Of a stretch of DNA of 64,000 nucleotides, positions 12,601-23,100 are shown piece by piece. Origin of the DNA: Arenicola marina (lineage: Eukaryota > Annelida > Polychaeta > Arenicolidae). Below the pieces are notes generated by a model. It saw nothing but the letters and a program-made list of their open reading frames with translations. It was not told where the DNA came from and did no database searches. The number at the start of each line of letters is the position of its first letter. Position 1 is the stretch's first letter. The DNA is taken from contig OZ025255.1 in NCBI GenBank assembly GCA_964019135.1, positions 22,235,708 through 22,299,707 on the forward strand, written 5' to 3'. The translations under genes were made by a program, and so were the position numbers.

Positions 12601-13682
12601 TGTTGGGTACCATATGTCTATGGTCATTTGTCTCAGGTTATGTACTGAAGTATTAGGTAAGGTTGGAGCTCCTATTGTCTGGTTCCCCTTTTCACTTAAT
12701 ACTGAAGCTTAACAACTTACTATTACATGGTTGCGATGGACTCGCCCTCGCACAGAACCAACAATTGTTCAAAAGTGTTCACCGCTATATCCGTGACTCT
12801 AAGCGTTTTGACGTGGTCTGAATTTCTCAATTTATGGTCACCTGCCATTACTCTCCCTTAAGGTGAACATTTACATGTACTATACATTGTTGTAAACCTC
12901 TTGAAATAAATAAAGCTTATATAAAAAAAAATCTATGAATGGAGGAATGAAATACGTTTCCAAACTCAATGCACATATGTGTCAGGATGAAGTTGAAAAC
13001 GTTTATAGCCATCCTTGAGCTCGAGATGTGGTTTTCATTTTGATCTTCCTTTGGTCAACCATAAATTGTTCTTTTGAGCTTTTCAGCGAAGACACATAAT
13101 AGCGAGCGCAAGCGAGCTCTTAAGGTAACATGCATGCATAATCAAAGTCTACTTCAAGCATAGGCTTTGGACTTTTATTCGCGTAACAGCCCCCATGAGA
13201 CGTTTCTGGGTAAGGAGCAAATTTCCGCGGAACCACAAAATTATCCCCTAAACACTGGTCGAAATGTGTTATATCAAGTCTTTGATAATTAAATTATCTA
13301 CCTCAAAAAGGTAAATGATTAATTATTGAACGCTGACACTTCATTTACACTATAAATTACAATACATTTATGAGTTCAACGATCCGCGCCGCGATAAATA
13401 TTCCTTGCCACACTCCCGGCAGAGGGCGCTCGGGCTGTGTTGTACCAGTTAGACTGCTGCCCAACTTTCCACTGACTGGTTTGCGTTCACATGCACAGTC
13501 GCCCCCGTAAACAGAACGCCACCTACCGGCATCGTAAACTATTAGCGTCTCCGTTTAACAAAATGGCTGGTCGTCTGCTAGCTTTGCTCACCTGCTCACT
13601 TAAACTGCTTGAAATCGCCATTTCGCAAAGAAAATTAACAGACCAGAAACTGGTAATGTGATGAAACCACGATCACAGATAA
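9648..13682 (+). repeat. tandem duplication unit B (about 4.04 kb)
   Basis: Second copy of unit A, with only scattered substitutions and small indels. For example, the 10-bp repeat GCCAGATAAT is present three times in A (6211-6240) and twice in B (10283-10302), and a short TTTTGGTT stretch of A is missing in B near 10030. Unit B ends inside the transposon that continues to 16623, so B carries the original junction and A the truncated one. Confidence 0.85.
11030..12090 (-). mobile_element. truncated L1/Tx1-like retrotransposon in unit B
   Basis: Duplicate of the unit A remnant. YADD is at 12029-12018 and the post-RT coding stretch runs 11686-11249. Both copies share the same truncation points, so they arose by segmental duplication and not by separate insertions. 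Confidence 0.7.
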
Positions 13683-16623
13683 GTGTTACTTAATTCATTG
13701 TGCAAAACTGCGTGTAATTCTACGCCATTTGCCAGTTTGTTGACCTGGTTTCGCACTCTGGCAACGGTCTGTCTGTCCGTCTGTCGTTCTGACAGCCGAG
13801 CGTGAGCTGTTGAGCTGGCTGCACTGCCACCCATTGCCGTCGGTGTGGTCAGTGTGACTCATTTTTACTGTGTCGGGCTGTCACTGTGTCAAACACACGC
13901 CGTCACTGTGTCAGACACACACAGAGTCACTGCGTCAATGCCAGTGACAGTTGACCCTAGCAATTTTACTGTCACCTATAATTTAGGCTAGCTTAGCCGC
14001 TTGACTAGAATTTTCAATTTCAGGCTGACCGGGCTTGGATCCAGGGATGTGTGTGTGTGTGTGGTAGGGGGGGGGGCAAGTTGATCTAAAGACTAAGTCT
14101 TAATTTGCAAATGAAAAAGGACTACAAAAGTGTGGGGTGGGGGGCTGCATGTAGACGTGCCCCACGACCCAAGGCCTCTTCGATCTCTCTGGACCAGCCA
14201 CTACTCACAATCAGATGGAAAATATGAACAATAATTTTGTTCACAAAATCCAAGACTAAAATGTATGTGTTTTTTGTGTGTGTTTTTTCAGCGCTGATAA
14301 GATAAATGAATAACATTGGGATAATTATTATGCATAGTCTTAAAAGTGACACAAAGATAGTGCTATTGGCAATTGAAATGCCAAAAACCATTTCTATAAA
14401 CAATTGTCAATTATCAATAGACTGATTACACAAATGGAAAAACCTGGTAATATTAGTTTGCTTTGAATCTTGCAAAAAACAGTTATCTATTTATACAACC
14501 TTTCGGTAGGTTTTCTCCAATTTATATCAATAAAGTCATCAAGGCAAATTTACTTTAGGTCACCATCACTGCATGGTACCTGCACAATCACAAACAATAA
14601 CAAAAGTTCAATGAAAGATACTTTACAAGTTACAAGTAAACTAAAATTATCACAAAATATTTTGTTCCCAATAAATTACTTTTGACTGATAATCAGCCTT
14701 TTTTGCATGCTATTAGTATCAATCAGTACCTTAAGTTAGAGGAAGTTTATTTTAATATATATATTTATAATATTCCTTAGGCTTATTATAAGCCATGCAT
14801 ATAGGTATTAAAAAATGATATGCGGTGTATATTAAGCTTATTATATGTTAAGCACCTAATAACTGCATGTCATTTATCCACTTGTTGTCTATTAATTTAG
14901 CCTAGTTCTATAAGAGAAATTAAAAGTGTTTGCCGAAAAAAGACAGTGTAAAATTGCTCAAGTGTTACTGTCAGCCTAAAGTTGTTTATTTTCGTTCCCA
15001 TGTGGAAATATTAATGAACATTGCATTTGTATAAATATATATAATGACAGTTAGTGGATGCTGATCACTTACATTAAAATAATTTTCGCGGTTAGCATGG
15101 TTAGAGTAGTTAATTGTCCCATCCAGCTCAGCCAATTACCATGGTTTTGTTTCTTATTACTCAATCTAATTGGCTTTCAGCATATCATTTAAGTTGCAGA
15201 AGTGCTAATTACATTAAGGGGTTGAAATTCTTCTGATCTGAGATTTGGTCAAACTACTGCTAACCACATATCGTAAAAGTGATTTTGATTTATCCAGCAA
15301 TATAGAAATATGGCTATATTGTCAATTGCACACTGGCATGAAATTGTCTTACCAGCCTAATTTACCATATAAACTTGTTTCTTCAAAACCTTACATTGCA
15401 TAATGGGATCATCCTTGTATAATTTCCGTGTTTCATGTATATATAAATTTGATCTGACTTTGTATCAAGATTGACAATCATTGTCTATTGTAGTTAAGTG
15501 GTGCTTTATGGAACATTCAGGTCTTGTCATACTGTGTCTATGTCACTCAAATTTCTTTGTTTCCAAAGTCATGCCCCCAACTCATAGGGTTATAATTCTA
15601 CCATGTAAAGGATATGTCATATCATAGAAAGATGTGAAATACCTATTCTCCATGAAAATACAGACATTTAACTTTCTCTTACTTTGAAGGTTTCATCGGT
15701 TTAGTCTAATTAAGTCTAATTTGGTTGAATATTATCTTGATGGTTCAATTATGGGACATTATGATATAATGTAACCATTTAGCGAAAATACTGTTATGAA
15801 TTCCATATTGTTAACATATGAAGTATATCACACAATCTGCTATTGACCATATGTAGTTTTTGCATGCCAGTTTTGTTTTATTAATGATCATAGGAGCATA
15901 CTCAATAATTCATCCCTTAACTATCACTTCAATCTGTCTTGTTATTTGTTATTTGAAACATACAGGCCTTCATTTTCATTTGCTTTGACCAAAAATCCAA
16001 CTCGATCAAAAAATAGTTGCGCTCGCTCTTTTAAGTTTTGCCTATATGACATAATATAGATAGGTGCTAGCTAAAAAATGCGAGGGTATATTTACTAATT
16101 CAGAGATTCCGAGGGGATACATCTAAATTAATATTCACAATTAATCTCACTTCGGCTTGCCATAAAGAATATCTTTAGCGGGATGACGTATACCATGCAC
16201 GTGATTGTGGCATATTATTCGGTTGCTTAGGAACTCCCATTGTGACGTCATGTTTATAAAATTTTGACGTCACAACTACTCACTATCACAGCAGCCGATG
16301 GGCGGTCACCAAGAGCGCTCTGCTTGGCAACAGACATTTAGCGCGTCGCTTATAAATTAACTTTAATTTGAAGCCTACATCCAGTGTTAACGTTGAATAA
16401 TTTATTCGTTAATTTTGTGGGGCAGCTGATTTAATTATTGAAGACATGACATAATAGACTTCGACCTCTCTTTGCTTGAATATATTTATTTACAGCTGAT
16501 ATTTACTCCGAATCCGAAAACGTCTCATGGGGGCTGTTACGCGAAACGAAAGTCCTAAGCCTATGCTTGAAATGGACTTTAAATATGAATGCATGTTACC
16601 TTAAGAGCTCGCTTGCGCTCGCT
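13101..16623. mobile_element. 3.5-kb DNA transposon with about 110-bp terminal inverted repeats
   Basis: The left end (13101-13206) starts AGCGAGCGCAAGCGAGCTC. The right end (16623-16518) is its near-perfect reverse complement, including the later blocks TTCAAGCATAGGCTT and GCGTAACAGCCCCCATGAG. The bases just outside, left ...GAAGACACATAAT and right ATTAACAAACATC..., are adjacent in the uninterrupted flank copy at 1503-1515, so the whole stretch behaves as one insertion. Target duplication is unclear (3-4 A/T bases). The interior (13683-16010) is AT-rich, with a TG-rich repeat and a GT/G run at 14050-14085, and shows no transposase I can recognise, so it appears non-autonomous. The right arm, about 16045-16623, also occurs as smaller elements at 32510-32982 and 23805-24035. 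Confidence 0.7.
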
Positions 16624-16830
16624 ATTAACAAACATCATAAAGGTATATCGGCCTACGTCTGTAGTCGGTGTGCAGCATTTTTTTCACATGCAACATGTCC
16701 CATCAACCTCATGTCATTGTCCCGGATGGTTTCGCAGCCCATTTTAGCCGTCACGTGCACATAAACTGGCCTATAAACATCATCATATTTCTACATGTAC
16801 GAGCGGTACCAAACATTTTAGCACAGGAAA

Positions 16831-19800
16831 TTACTTCGAGAAAAACGTCATCTTTCTTAGGTCAGCCAGAAATTGTTTTGACGTAAAGGAGTGCATAAGT
16901 GGGTTCAGGATCAGGTAAGGACCAACACTAAGAAACAGGAGCCACAAGTAGGGCACCCGATCCAGACTCCAGTATCCCGACAGTACGGGGATGTGGGTGG
17001 CGATCAACACCAGCCAGGGAATCTGCAAGGAGCAGACTATCAGAGCACGGACGGCCGGCTGGAAGCGGCTGGAGTGCGACTTCAAGCCCAATCTGGATTT
17101 CTTGGCTAGCGAAAAAAATGTCCGCAACCCCAAAACTAGTGTTGCGACGCAAATGAGGAGATTGTAAGTGAGCAGAAAGGAGGTGACCAGGGGATATTGC
17201 GACTCGACCGAGACTGGGAATAAGAAACATTTCGAGTTGGCGACCTTAGAATCCGTCAGAAGTAGATCCGGACGCAACGCCGACATCAAAGTGATGCTTA
17301 AATGGACCAATGTCCCCAGCGCGATAATCGATTGGATCACGGTCGGGTTGATGTAGATCAGCCTCATTGGCAGGACGACCTTGATAAACCTGCAGATGGA
17401 AATAAGCAGAAGGGTCAACGAAGACATCTCCATGGAGACGAAGGAAATTGTTACCATGATCCGACAGGTGGCGCTCGAGCGCCATTTCGTTTCCACCAAA
17501 TAATATTGAGAGCCGTAGACAAGGTCGACTACCAAGAGGCAGGCCAGGTACAATGCCATGCCGAAGTCGAACAGGGACAAGGCGATGAGCAGGAAGTTGG
17601 GGACATTGGTTTCGCGCCTGGTGACAAACATACGTTGTCTGAAGATAACGGTGGACAAGTTTAAGATCAAGGCCGCGATTGTGAGTACTACCAGAGGGAG
17701 CTTGAGGTAGCTGATCTCGAGAATCGGGTCACAAACTCTTGTTGACGTGAATCTCGCGATGCAGTTAACGCCAGAAGGCATGCTGCAACAGAGCGCGGCC
17801 AGGTCTGTCCGCAGCCACTTTAGGGCGGGCAAGCTCTCTAAGACCCGTATGTCGAACCGATCCAGTTGCACAGGATTGGCGGTTATGTCCAGGGTCTCCA
17901 GGGTGGACACTATGCCATCCAAAACGCCGAGAGGCATGGAGCTCACCTCATTCCCGCTGAGGTTCAGCGAAGTAATAGCCGTCAAACCGACGAAATAATC
18001 ACCAGCAATATCACTGATCTTCTGATGGCCCAGATCTAGGAGTGGAAGGCTTGCCAATCCAGAGAAGGAATCCCTTTTCAATACTGAAAGATAGTTTCCC
18101 CTTATGGCAAGCCGTTTTAAGTTGGACAAACCCCAGAAAGTATCCTTTGAGAGCGCCGTCAAATGATTATGTTCTAAATTCAGCGATTCCAGTTTGAACA
18201 ATGCCCGAAATATCAAAGCAGGCAAGTCTTTAATTGCGCAAAACGATAAATCCAAAACCTTCAGTTGGCCATAACCATCGAAGTCGTCTCTGGCTATGTT
18301 TGGACCGTATTTAGTGTTATTGTTGTAGATCAGAACAGTTGTGGCACGACTGAGATCAGGAATCCATTCATAGTGTGTCCCCTGGCAGTGGTAGGCATAA
18401 CCAAGGCACGTGCAGCTCTCGGGGCAGGGGACCGCCTCACACAGCTGTTCATCGTCCTCCGTTAGGGGGCAGTCAGGCGTGTCGTCACAGCGCTGGTGTG
18501 GGTGGACGCAGAAGCCGACTCCCCGACACTTGAGGAGGCCCGAGCAGGTGATGTTGGCACAGTTGATCTCGTCCTCCCCTCTCGGGCAGTCACCAACGCC
18601 GTTACAGACCCGATGGAGCGGGAGACAGAAGCCGTGGGGGCACTTGAAACCGGCCGGGCACTGGTGGTCGATGCAATGCCTCAGATGAGACCCGTCGCGG
18701 CAGAAGGCAAGACCCCCATGATGTCTGTCCCGGTCCATCTCGCAGATCTTATCCTGCGGGAAACAACGGCCGTGGTAGCCTTTTAGGCAGGCCGTGTAGC
18801 CCACGTGTCCGCACGTCGGGTCTGCACGCGATGAGTCCTGCCAACCCGTCGTCACGTAAGCCGACATCCCCTCCTCATCCTCCCCGGCTTCGCAGTCCTC
18901 CACCAGGTCGTCAAACAACTCAACCGGCAGCCTCTGCCCGGAGGAGCAAATAAACCACGCGCTCTTTGTCTCATTTCTGACGTCGTCACTTTCGTTGCCA
19001 GGCGGCCGCATTGTGACGTTGTTTAATGCGCTGCATTTCGGGACGACTGTTCCACTGTTCTCGCAGGTGTTGTTATTGTGCTGGCCGCACCCGGCAGGGA
19101 TGGGTGCGCACCCGGCGGGTTGGCACTGCACGTAGAGCGGCAGACAAAGGCAGTCATCCCCCGCGCAGCTACCCCGGCAGAAGGCCAGGGACGCCGGGGA
19201 CCCGTCTCTCATCACGCACGATGGGAGACACTGATACTCGTCGCTGCCGTCCGGACAGTCCTCAATGCCGTCGCAGCGGTAGTACTCCAGAATGCAGGCT
19301 CCCGTCCGGCAGCGGAAGAGTCCGTTCCCACAGTCTCGCCTAGTCACGTCATCCGGCTCGGCCTGGTAGAGGACCACGGCGCTCAAGGTTTTGCCGGACG
19401 TGGACATCCGGCGGATCTGGCCGCTTGTCAGGAGTCCGTAGTCAGAAAAGATGTCCATGGCGGTGAGGTAGCGGGCCGAGCATTCACCGGTGTCGGTATC
19501 CCACGTATACAGCGCCAAGGGCGTCACGAGTTCTTCCAGAGCCTCTTCCAGCCATGACGTCACATAGCCATATAGGGTCTTGCTCAGCCCCCGGTCCCCG
19601 GCTAACGCGACGAGACCGCAGGTCTTCTTCAGAAAGGCAGCGGTCTCCGTCTCTCGAGAGACCTGCGCGCCGAGCCGGTAACACTTGGCGTCGCACCAGG
19701 TCCAGCCTCGCCTACACTCGTGGACCGACCTCTTCAGAGTCTCGGGTGTGACCGCCGCGACGTCACGGGGCACGCTGGGGTCCTCGCACACGACCAGGGG

Positions 19801-20121
19801 GCTTTGGAACACAGCGTCGCACTCCACGCGCCTCCACAGAACTTGGGGGAAGCCGTAGAGGACAAACGCCGCGCAGCCGGTAGATGGCGCCACCGTCCAG
19901 AGACCGGGCAAGCCCCTGACGTCATCGAAATCCGTCACGTGCTTGATGGATGCCGCGGGACACGTCTTCCAGGTTAAATATAGATATTGTCCGTACTGAT
20001 TTGCTTGGTGTTTGCACTTGTACCTACTGGAAGGCGCAGACATGTGCATATAGGGCTGGTGGTCCGGTCCACAGTAGCCACAGGGCTTGTTCCCGGACCA
20101 GACTGGGCCCCTGCTCGGCAT
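16831..20121 (-). CDS. receptor exon 3: rest of lectin domain, LDLa, LRR, 7TM
   Basis: 3291 bp including the stop at 16831-16833. The acceptor CGCTTATCCCACAG lies just before ATG CCG AGC. The frame is also open to 20175, but those extra codons are intronic in this model. LDLa signatures are clear: CDGIEDCPDGSDE and CNGVGDCPRGEDE, plus a weaker CDDTPDCPLTEDD. Putting LDLa, LRR and all seven helices in one exon fits a retrogene-like or intron-poor origin of this part. TM3 ends ICRF instead of (D/E)RY, and TM7 has NPLMHSF instead of NPxxY. Confidence 0.9.
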   Translation of the reverse strand: MPSRGPVWSGNKPCGYCGPDHQPYMHMSAPSSRYKCKHQANQYGQYLYLTWKTCPAASIKHVTDFDDVRGLPGLWTVAPSTGCAAFVLYGFPQVLWRRVECDAVFQSPLVVCEDPSVPRDVAAVTPETLKRSVHECRRGWTWCDAKCYRLGAQVSRETETAAFLKKTCGLVALAGDRGLSKTLYGYVTSWLEEALEELVTPLALYTWDTDTGECSARYLTAMDIFSDYGLLTSGQIRRMSTSGKTLSAVVLYQAEPDDVTRRDCGNGLFRCRTGACILEYYRCDGIEDCPDGSDEYQCLPSCVMRDGSPASLAFCRGSCAGDDCLCLPLYVQCQPAGCAPIPAGCGQHNNNTCENSGTVVPKCSALNNVTMRPPGNESDDVRNETKSAWFICSSGQRLPVELFDDLVEDCEAGEDEEGMSAYVTTGWQDSSRADPTCGHVGYTACLKGYHGRCFPQDKICEMDRDRHHGGLAFCRDGSHLRHCIDHQCPAGFKCPHGFCLPLHRVCNGVGDCPRGEDEINCANITCSGLLKCRGVGFCVHPHQRCDDTPDCPLTEDDEQLCEAVPCPESCTCLGYAYHCQGTHYEWIPDLSRATTVLIYNNNTKYGPNIARDDFDGYGQLKVLDLSFCAIKDLPALIFRALFKLESLNLEHNHLTALSKDTFWGLSNLKRLAIRGNYLSVLKRDSFSGLASLPLLDLGHQKISDIAGDYFVGLTAITSLNLSGNEVSSMPLGVLDGIVSTLETLDITANPVQLDRFDIRVLESLPALKWLRTDLAALCCSMPSGVNCIARFTSTRVCDPILEISYLKLPLVVLTIAALILNLSTVIFRQRMFVTRRETNVPNFLLIALSLFDFGMALYLACLLVVDLVYGSQYYLVETKWRSSATCRIMVTISFVSMEMSSLTLLLISICRFIKVVLPMRLIYINPTVIQSIIALGTLVHLSITLMSALRPDLLLTDSKVANSKCFLFPVSVESQYPLVTSFLLTYNLLICVATLVLGLRTFFSLAKKSRLGLKSHSSRFQPAVRALIVCSLQIPWLVLIATHIPVLSGYWSLDRVPYLWLLFLSVGPYLILNPLMHSFTSKQFLADLRKMTFFSK

Positions 20122-23100
20122 CTGTGGGATAAGCGCAATTTTGAATAATCTTCGGGGTATCAAATATCGAAACAAAGCTAACCGTGAGTAAACATCATCG
20201 TTTCAGATACCCCAGGCGACATCTATCTTCAAAAATATACTCTGCGTGTTACGGGTTGGAAAGCAGATTCTCGCATGCGTTTACAATGCATACCTATGGA
20301 GTTAGTTCCGGTGCCCGGCTTCAACGTTTCTTTTGTCAGGGAAAGATTTGTTCTATGGCATTGTTATTCACGGAACAAACGCACAAGATGTCTCCACAAC
20401 ATTGTGCAGTAGGTATTATATTATATAATGGAATCACAGCTTATCGTTCACTAGATTAAGAACAGTTTAACAATCCTATCTGTTCGGCTCCCCGTTCGAC
20501 ATTCCTTTTTGCTACACAACAAGGCCACTTCAGTGCACTCGGATTCGTATTGAAAAGACAGTGTATACCGGTCCATATAATCGCTTTATAACAAGTTATA
20601 ATCAGTACACATATGAAACCAAGTTATGTAATCTGTACAACATATATCCCTGAATTAGATTTGTAGCATTTCTGGTAAAAATAGACGCCAGAATGATTTC
20701 TGCACTGAAGAACAGCAGCAAGCCGAGAATATGGCCGCTTTCCTGCCACGCGCAGCGTCACGCGCAGCGTTGTGACAGTCCTTACGTTCGCTGGTTGGCA
20801 TTTATATCAGCTGTTTTCTCTGATTTTATGCCTCCATCTCGTTCTTAAAATGGTATTATTTGGTAGTCAAGATATTTATCTGTACAAAGTGGGTTTTTGT
20901 TTTTTTGTTGACCCATGCTAAACTGTTGAAAATTATGCAGCTGTAAGTCAATACTCGCCTTCTGCATGTTATGCAGCACCCCAGCCAGCATGGCATTATC
21001 GGCCCAACGTTGTTTTTAGGTAGGCAACGCAACCGTTTGCTAGTATACATAGGCGCAACGTAATACCGACCGTCATCTGCGCTCTGCACCCAACCGTTGG
21101 CAATGGAATGTTGGCCCAACATTGCGCCTACGTACCAGCGTAGTGCCGTTAGCGCAAAAAACAGCGCCATCTAGCGAGTTTTTGAAGCGACACTTCCATG
21201 CGGCAATTTTCCAAGTGACTGTAAGTTATCGTGAATTTTGAGATTTTGATTCATTTGGCGCATTATTAGTGTCTTGTCGGTCTGTTTTATAGTATCGGAT
21301 TATGTGATTTATGCACTGACTTAATTAGAACTGTAATATAATGGTACAGCGGAAGAAAACGGTCACTGAGTATGCAGTTTCTGACCTTTCCTGCATTATC
21401 GCTCACACGAGTGCCTAGCTCTTTTGGAGCTTATTTCTTAAAATCAAACACTGTCAAACCAGTGCAAAACCTTTAGCCATGGGCAGGTGAAGGCTTGAAT
21501 AGCACTTCAAACGATTTAATTTAATCTTACTACAGTGTTTGACTAGCTAGCCTGCCCCTGGCTGAAGCCAGTGAAGGTTTTGATGTCATTAAACTTATTA
21601 GGGATGGGGCAAGGGGGGGTAATTCCGTTCCTCGGGAATGGGCTTTTCATTTCACTGGGAAAGAGGAAAATAATTCTTCGTGAACTGGGAATGGGATATT
21701 AGCCGACAGCAGTGATCGAGTATTTTCACTAATTGTGAACTGGGAATTTTAATATTAAATAACTCTGAATTAGGAAATGGCCAATTTATATCATGTATCC
21801 GCCCCTTATTAAACAAGGCACATAATTATGGACAATATAAATGGATTATTCCTATTGGTCCAAAAGAAGAAGGGTGTAGACAAATATAGAGAACACATAT
21901 CTGGGTGGGTGGTCAGAACCATATATCTGCCGATGCATTCTGAACTTCTATGTTGATATGAATTATTTTCTCGTGGAACTAAGAGATCATTTTATTTAGT
22001 TAGGCCAAGTGGTTATAGTATTACCTATAACAATATGCTGTTCACATTTTGTTTTACAGTCTGTTTAAATTGGATTGACAGTGACAGAGTATGATATTGC
22101 CCTCCTGCACGCTTTGGAGCGTGTGCAACAGCAGCAGGAGCACAATGGTGTGATGCTTGGCAAAATTCGCCAGCATCTCAACATGACTTGCACGCCAACC
22201 CCTCCGCCAGATGGAATGCCCTTCCCCATCCTGACCGTAGACACCCTACACACATTGGACGAGGTCCTCGCTAATGATGAGACCGTGTGGAAAACGGTAT
22301 GCTGTAATATTTAACGCTTAATGTTTTTTGCTGTTAAAGCCTGGCCACACAAAACACAGCTATATATAAGTCTCAGATAACCCCCTTAGTCTATTGGTCA
22401 GTGTACTGGACTAGAGATCAAGGCATCCCTGGTTTAGTGGATGGTCCCCATACGGGGCATATTTCATTCATCATCATTTCGTTGCCCCAAAAGCTTCCAC
22501 TGGCCCAATTTTAGTCAAGTATGCACGAATAAGAGACCAGCATTTTCAGTTTTCATAGGTTTGTTCATGTTTTTGTATTGCTTTGTGTAATTTAATTTAT
22601 GTCTATTTTATCTTTAGTTTGACTCTTTATTTTGCATATGTCCAATTAGGTCAGCAGCATCACCTTGATGGGCGTATCCACTTTCGACAAGGCAGTGCAG
22701 CGTTTGATGGACTAAGTGCTGTCAAACAGTGTGGCAAAGCAAATACATTGGCAATGGAAGAGTGGGAAAGTGCCATTCCCTCGCCTAAACTTACGCCAGC
22801 CACACTTACCATACACCGTGTGGCTGTATTATTCTGATAAGATAAGGATTTCCACTTTTCCCACTGTCTACTTAACTCATTTGCGTTACCTATTCAACGT
22901 GATATGACAGATCTGTCAAAAAATCCTGCCAACTGCAAATTATGAACAGTATCATTAGTTTGTATGTGGCTACCACTGTATTGCCTTTAACAGGGTTCCA
23001 GAAATATTAAGCTAACAAAAAACATGTGTTAAGTATACCAGTATAGGTAAATGCTATTCATGCATATTATCGGACCAGCATGATATTTTAAACAGCTTTG

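Noticed and set aside
16928..17230. Antisense and shifted open frames over the receptor 7TM region (and at 136-1206)
   Set aside because: They mirror the strongly biased receptor frame in both copies and show no domain; they are shadows of the real coding strand.
20122..20175. Met at 20175 as the start of a free-standing receptor
   Set aside because: There is no signal peptide, and a good acceptor at 20122 joins the second half of a lectin domain to its first half in exon 2.
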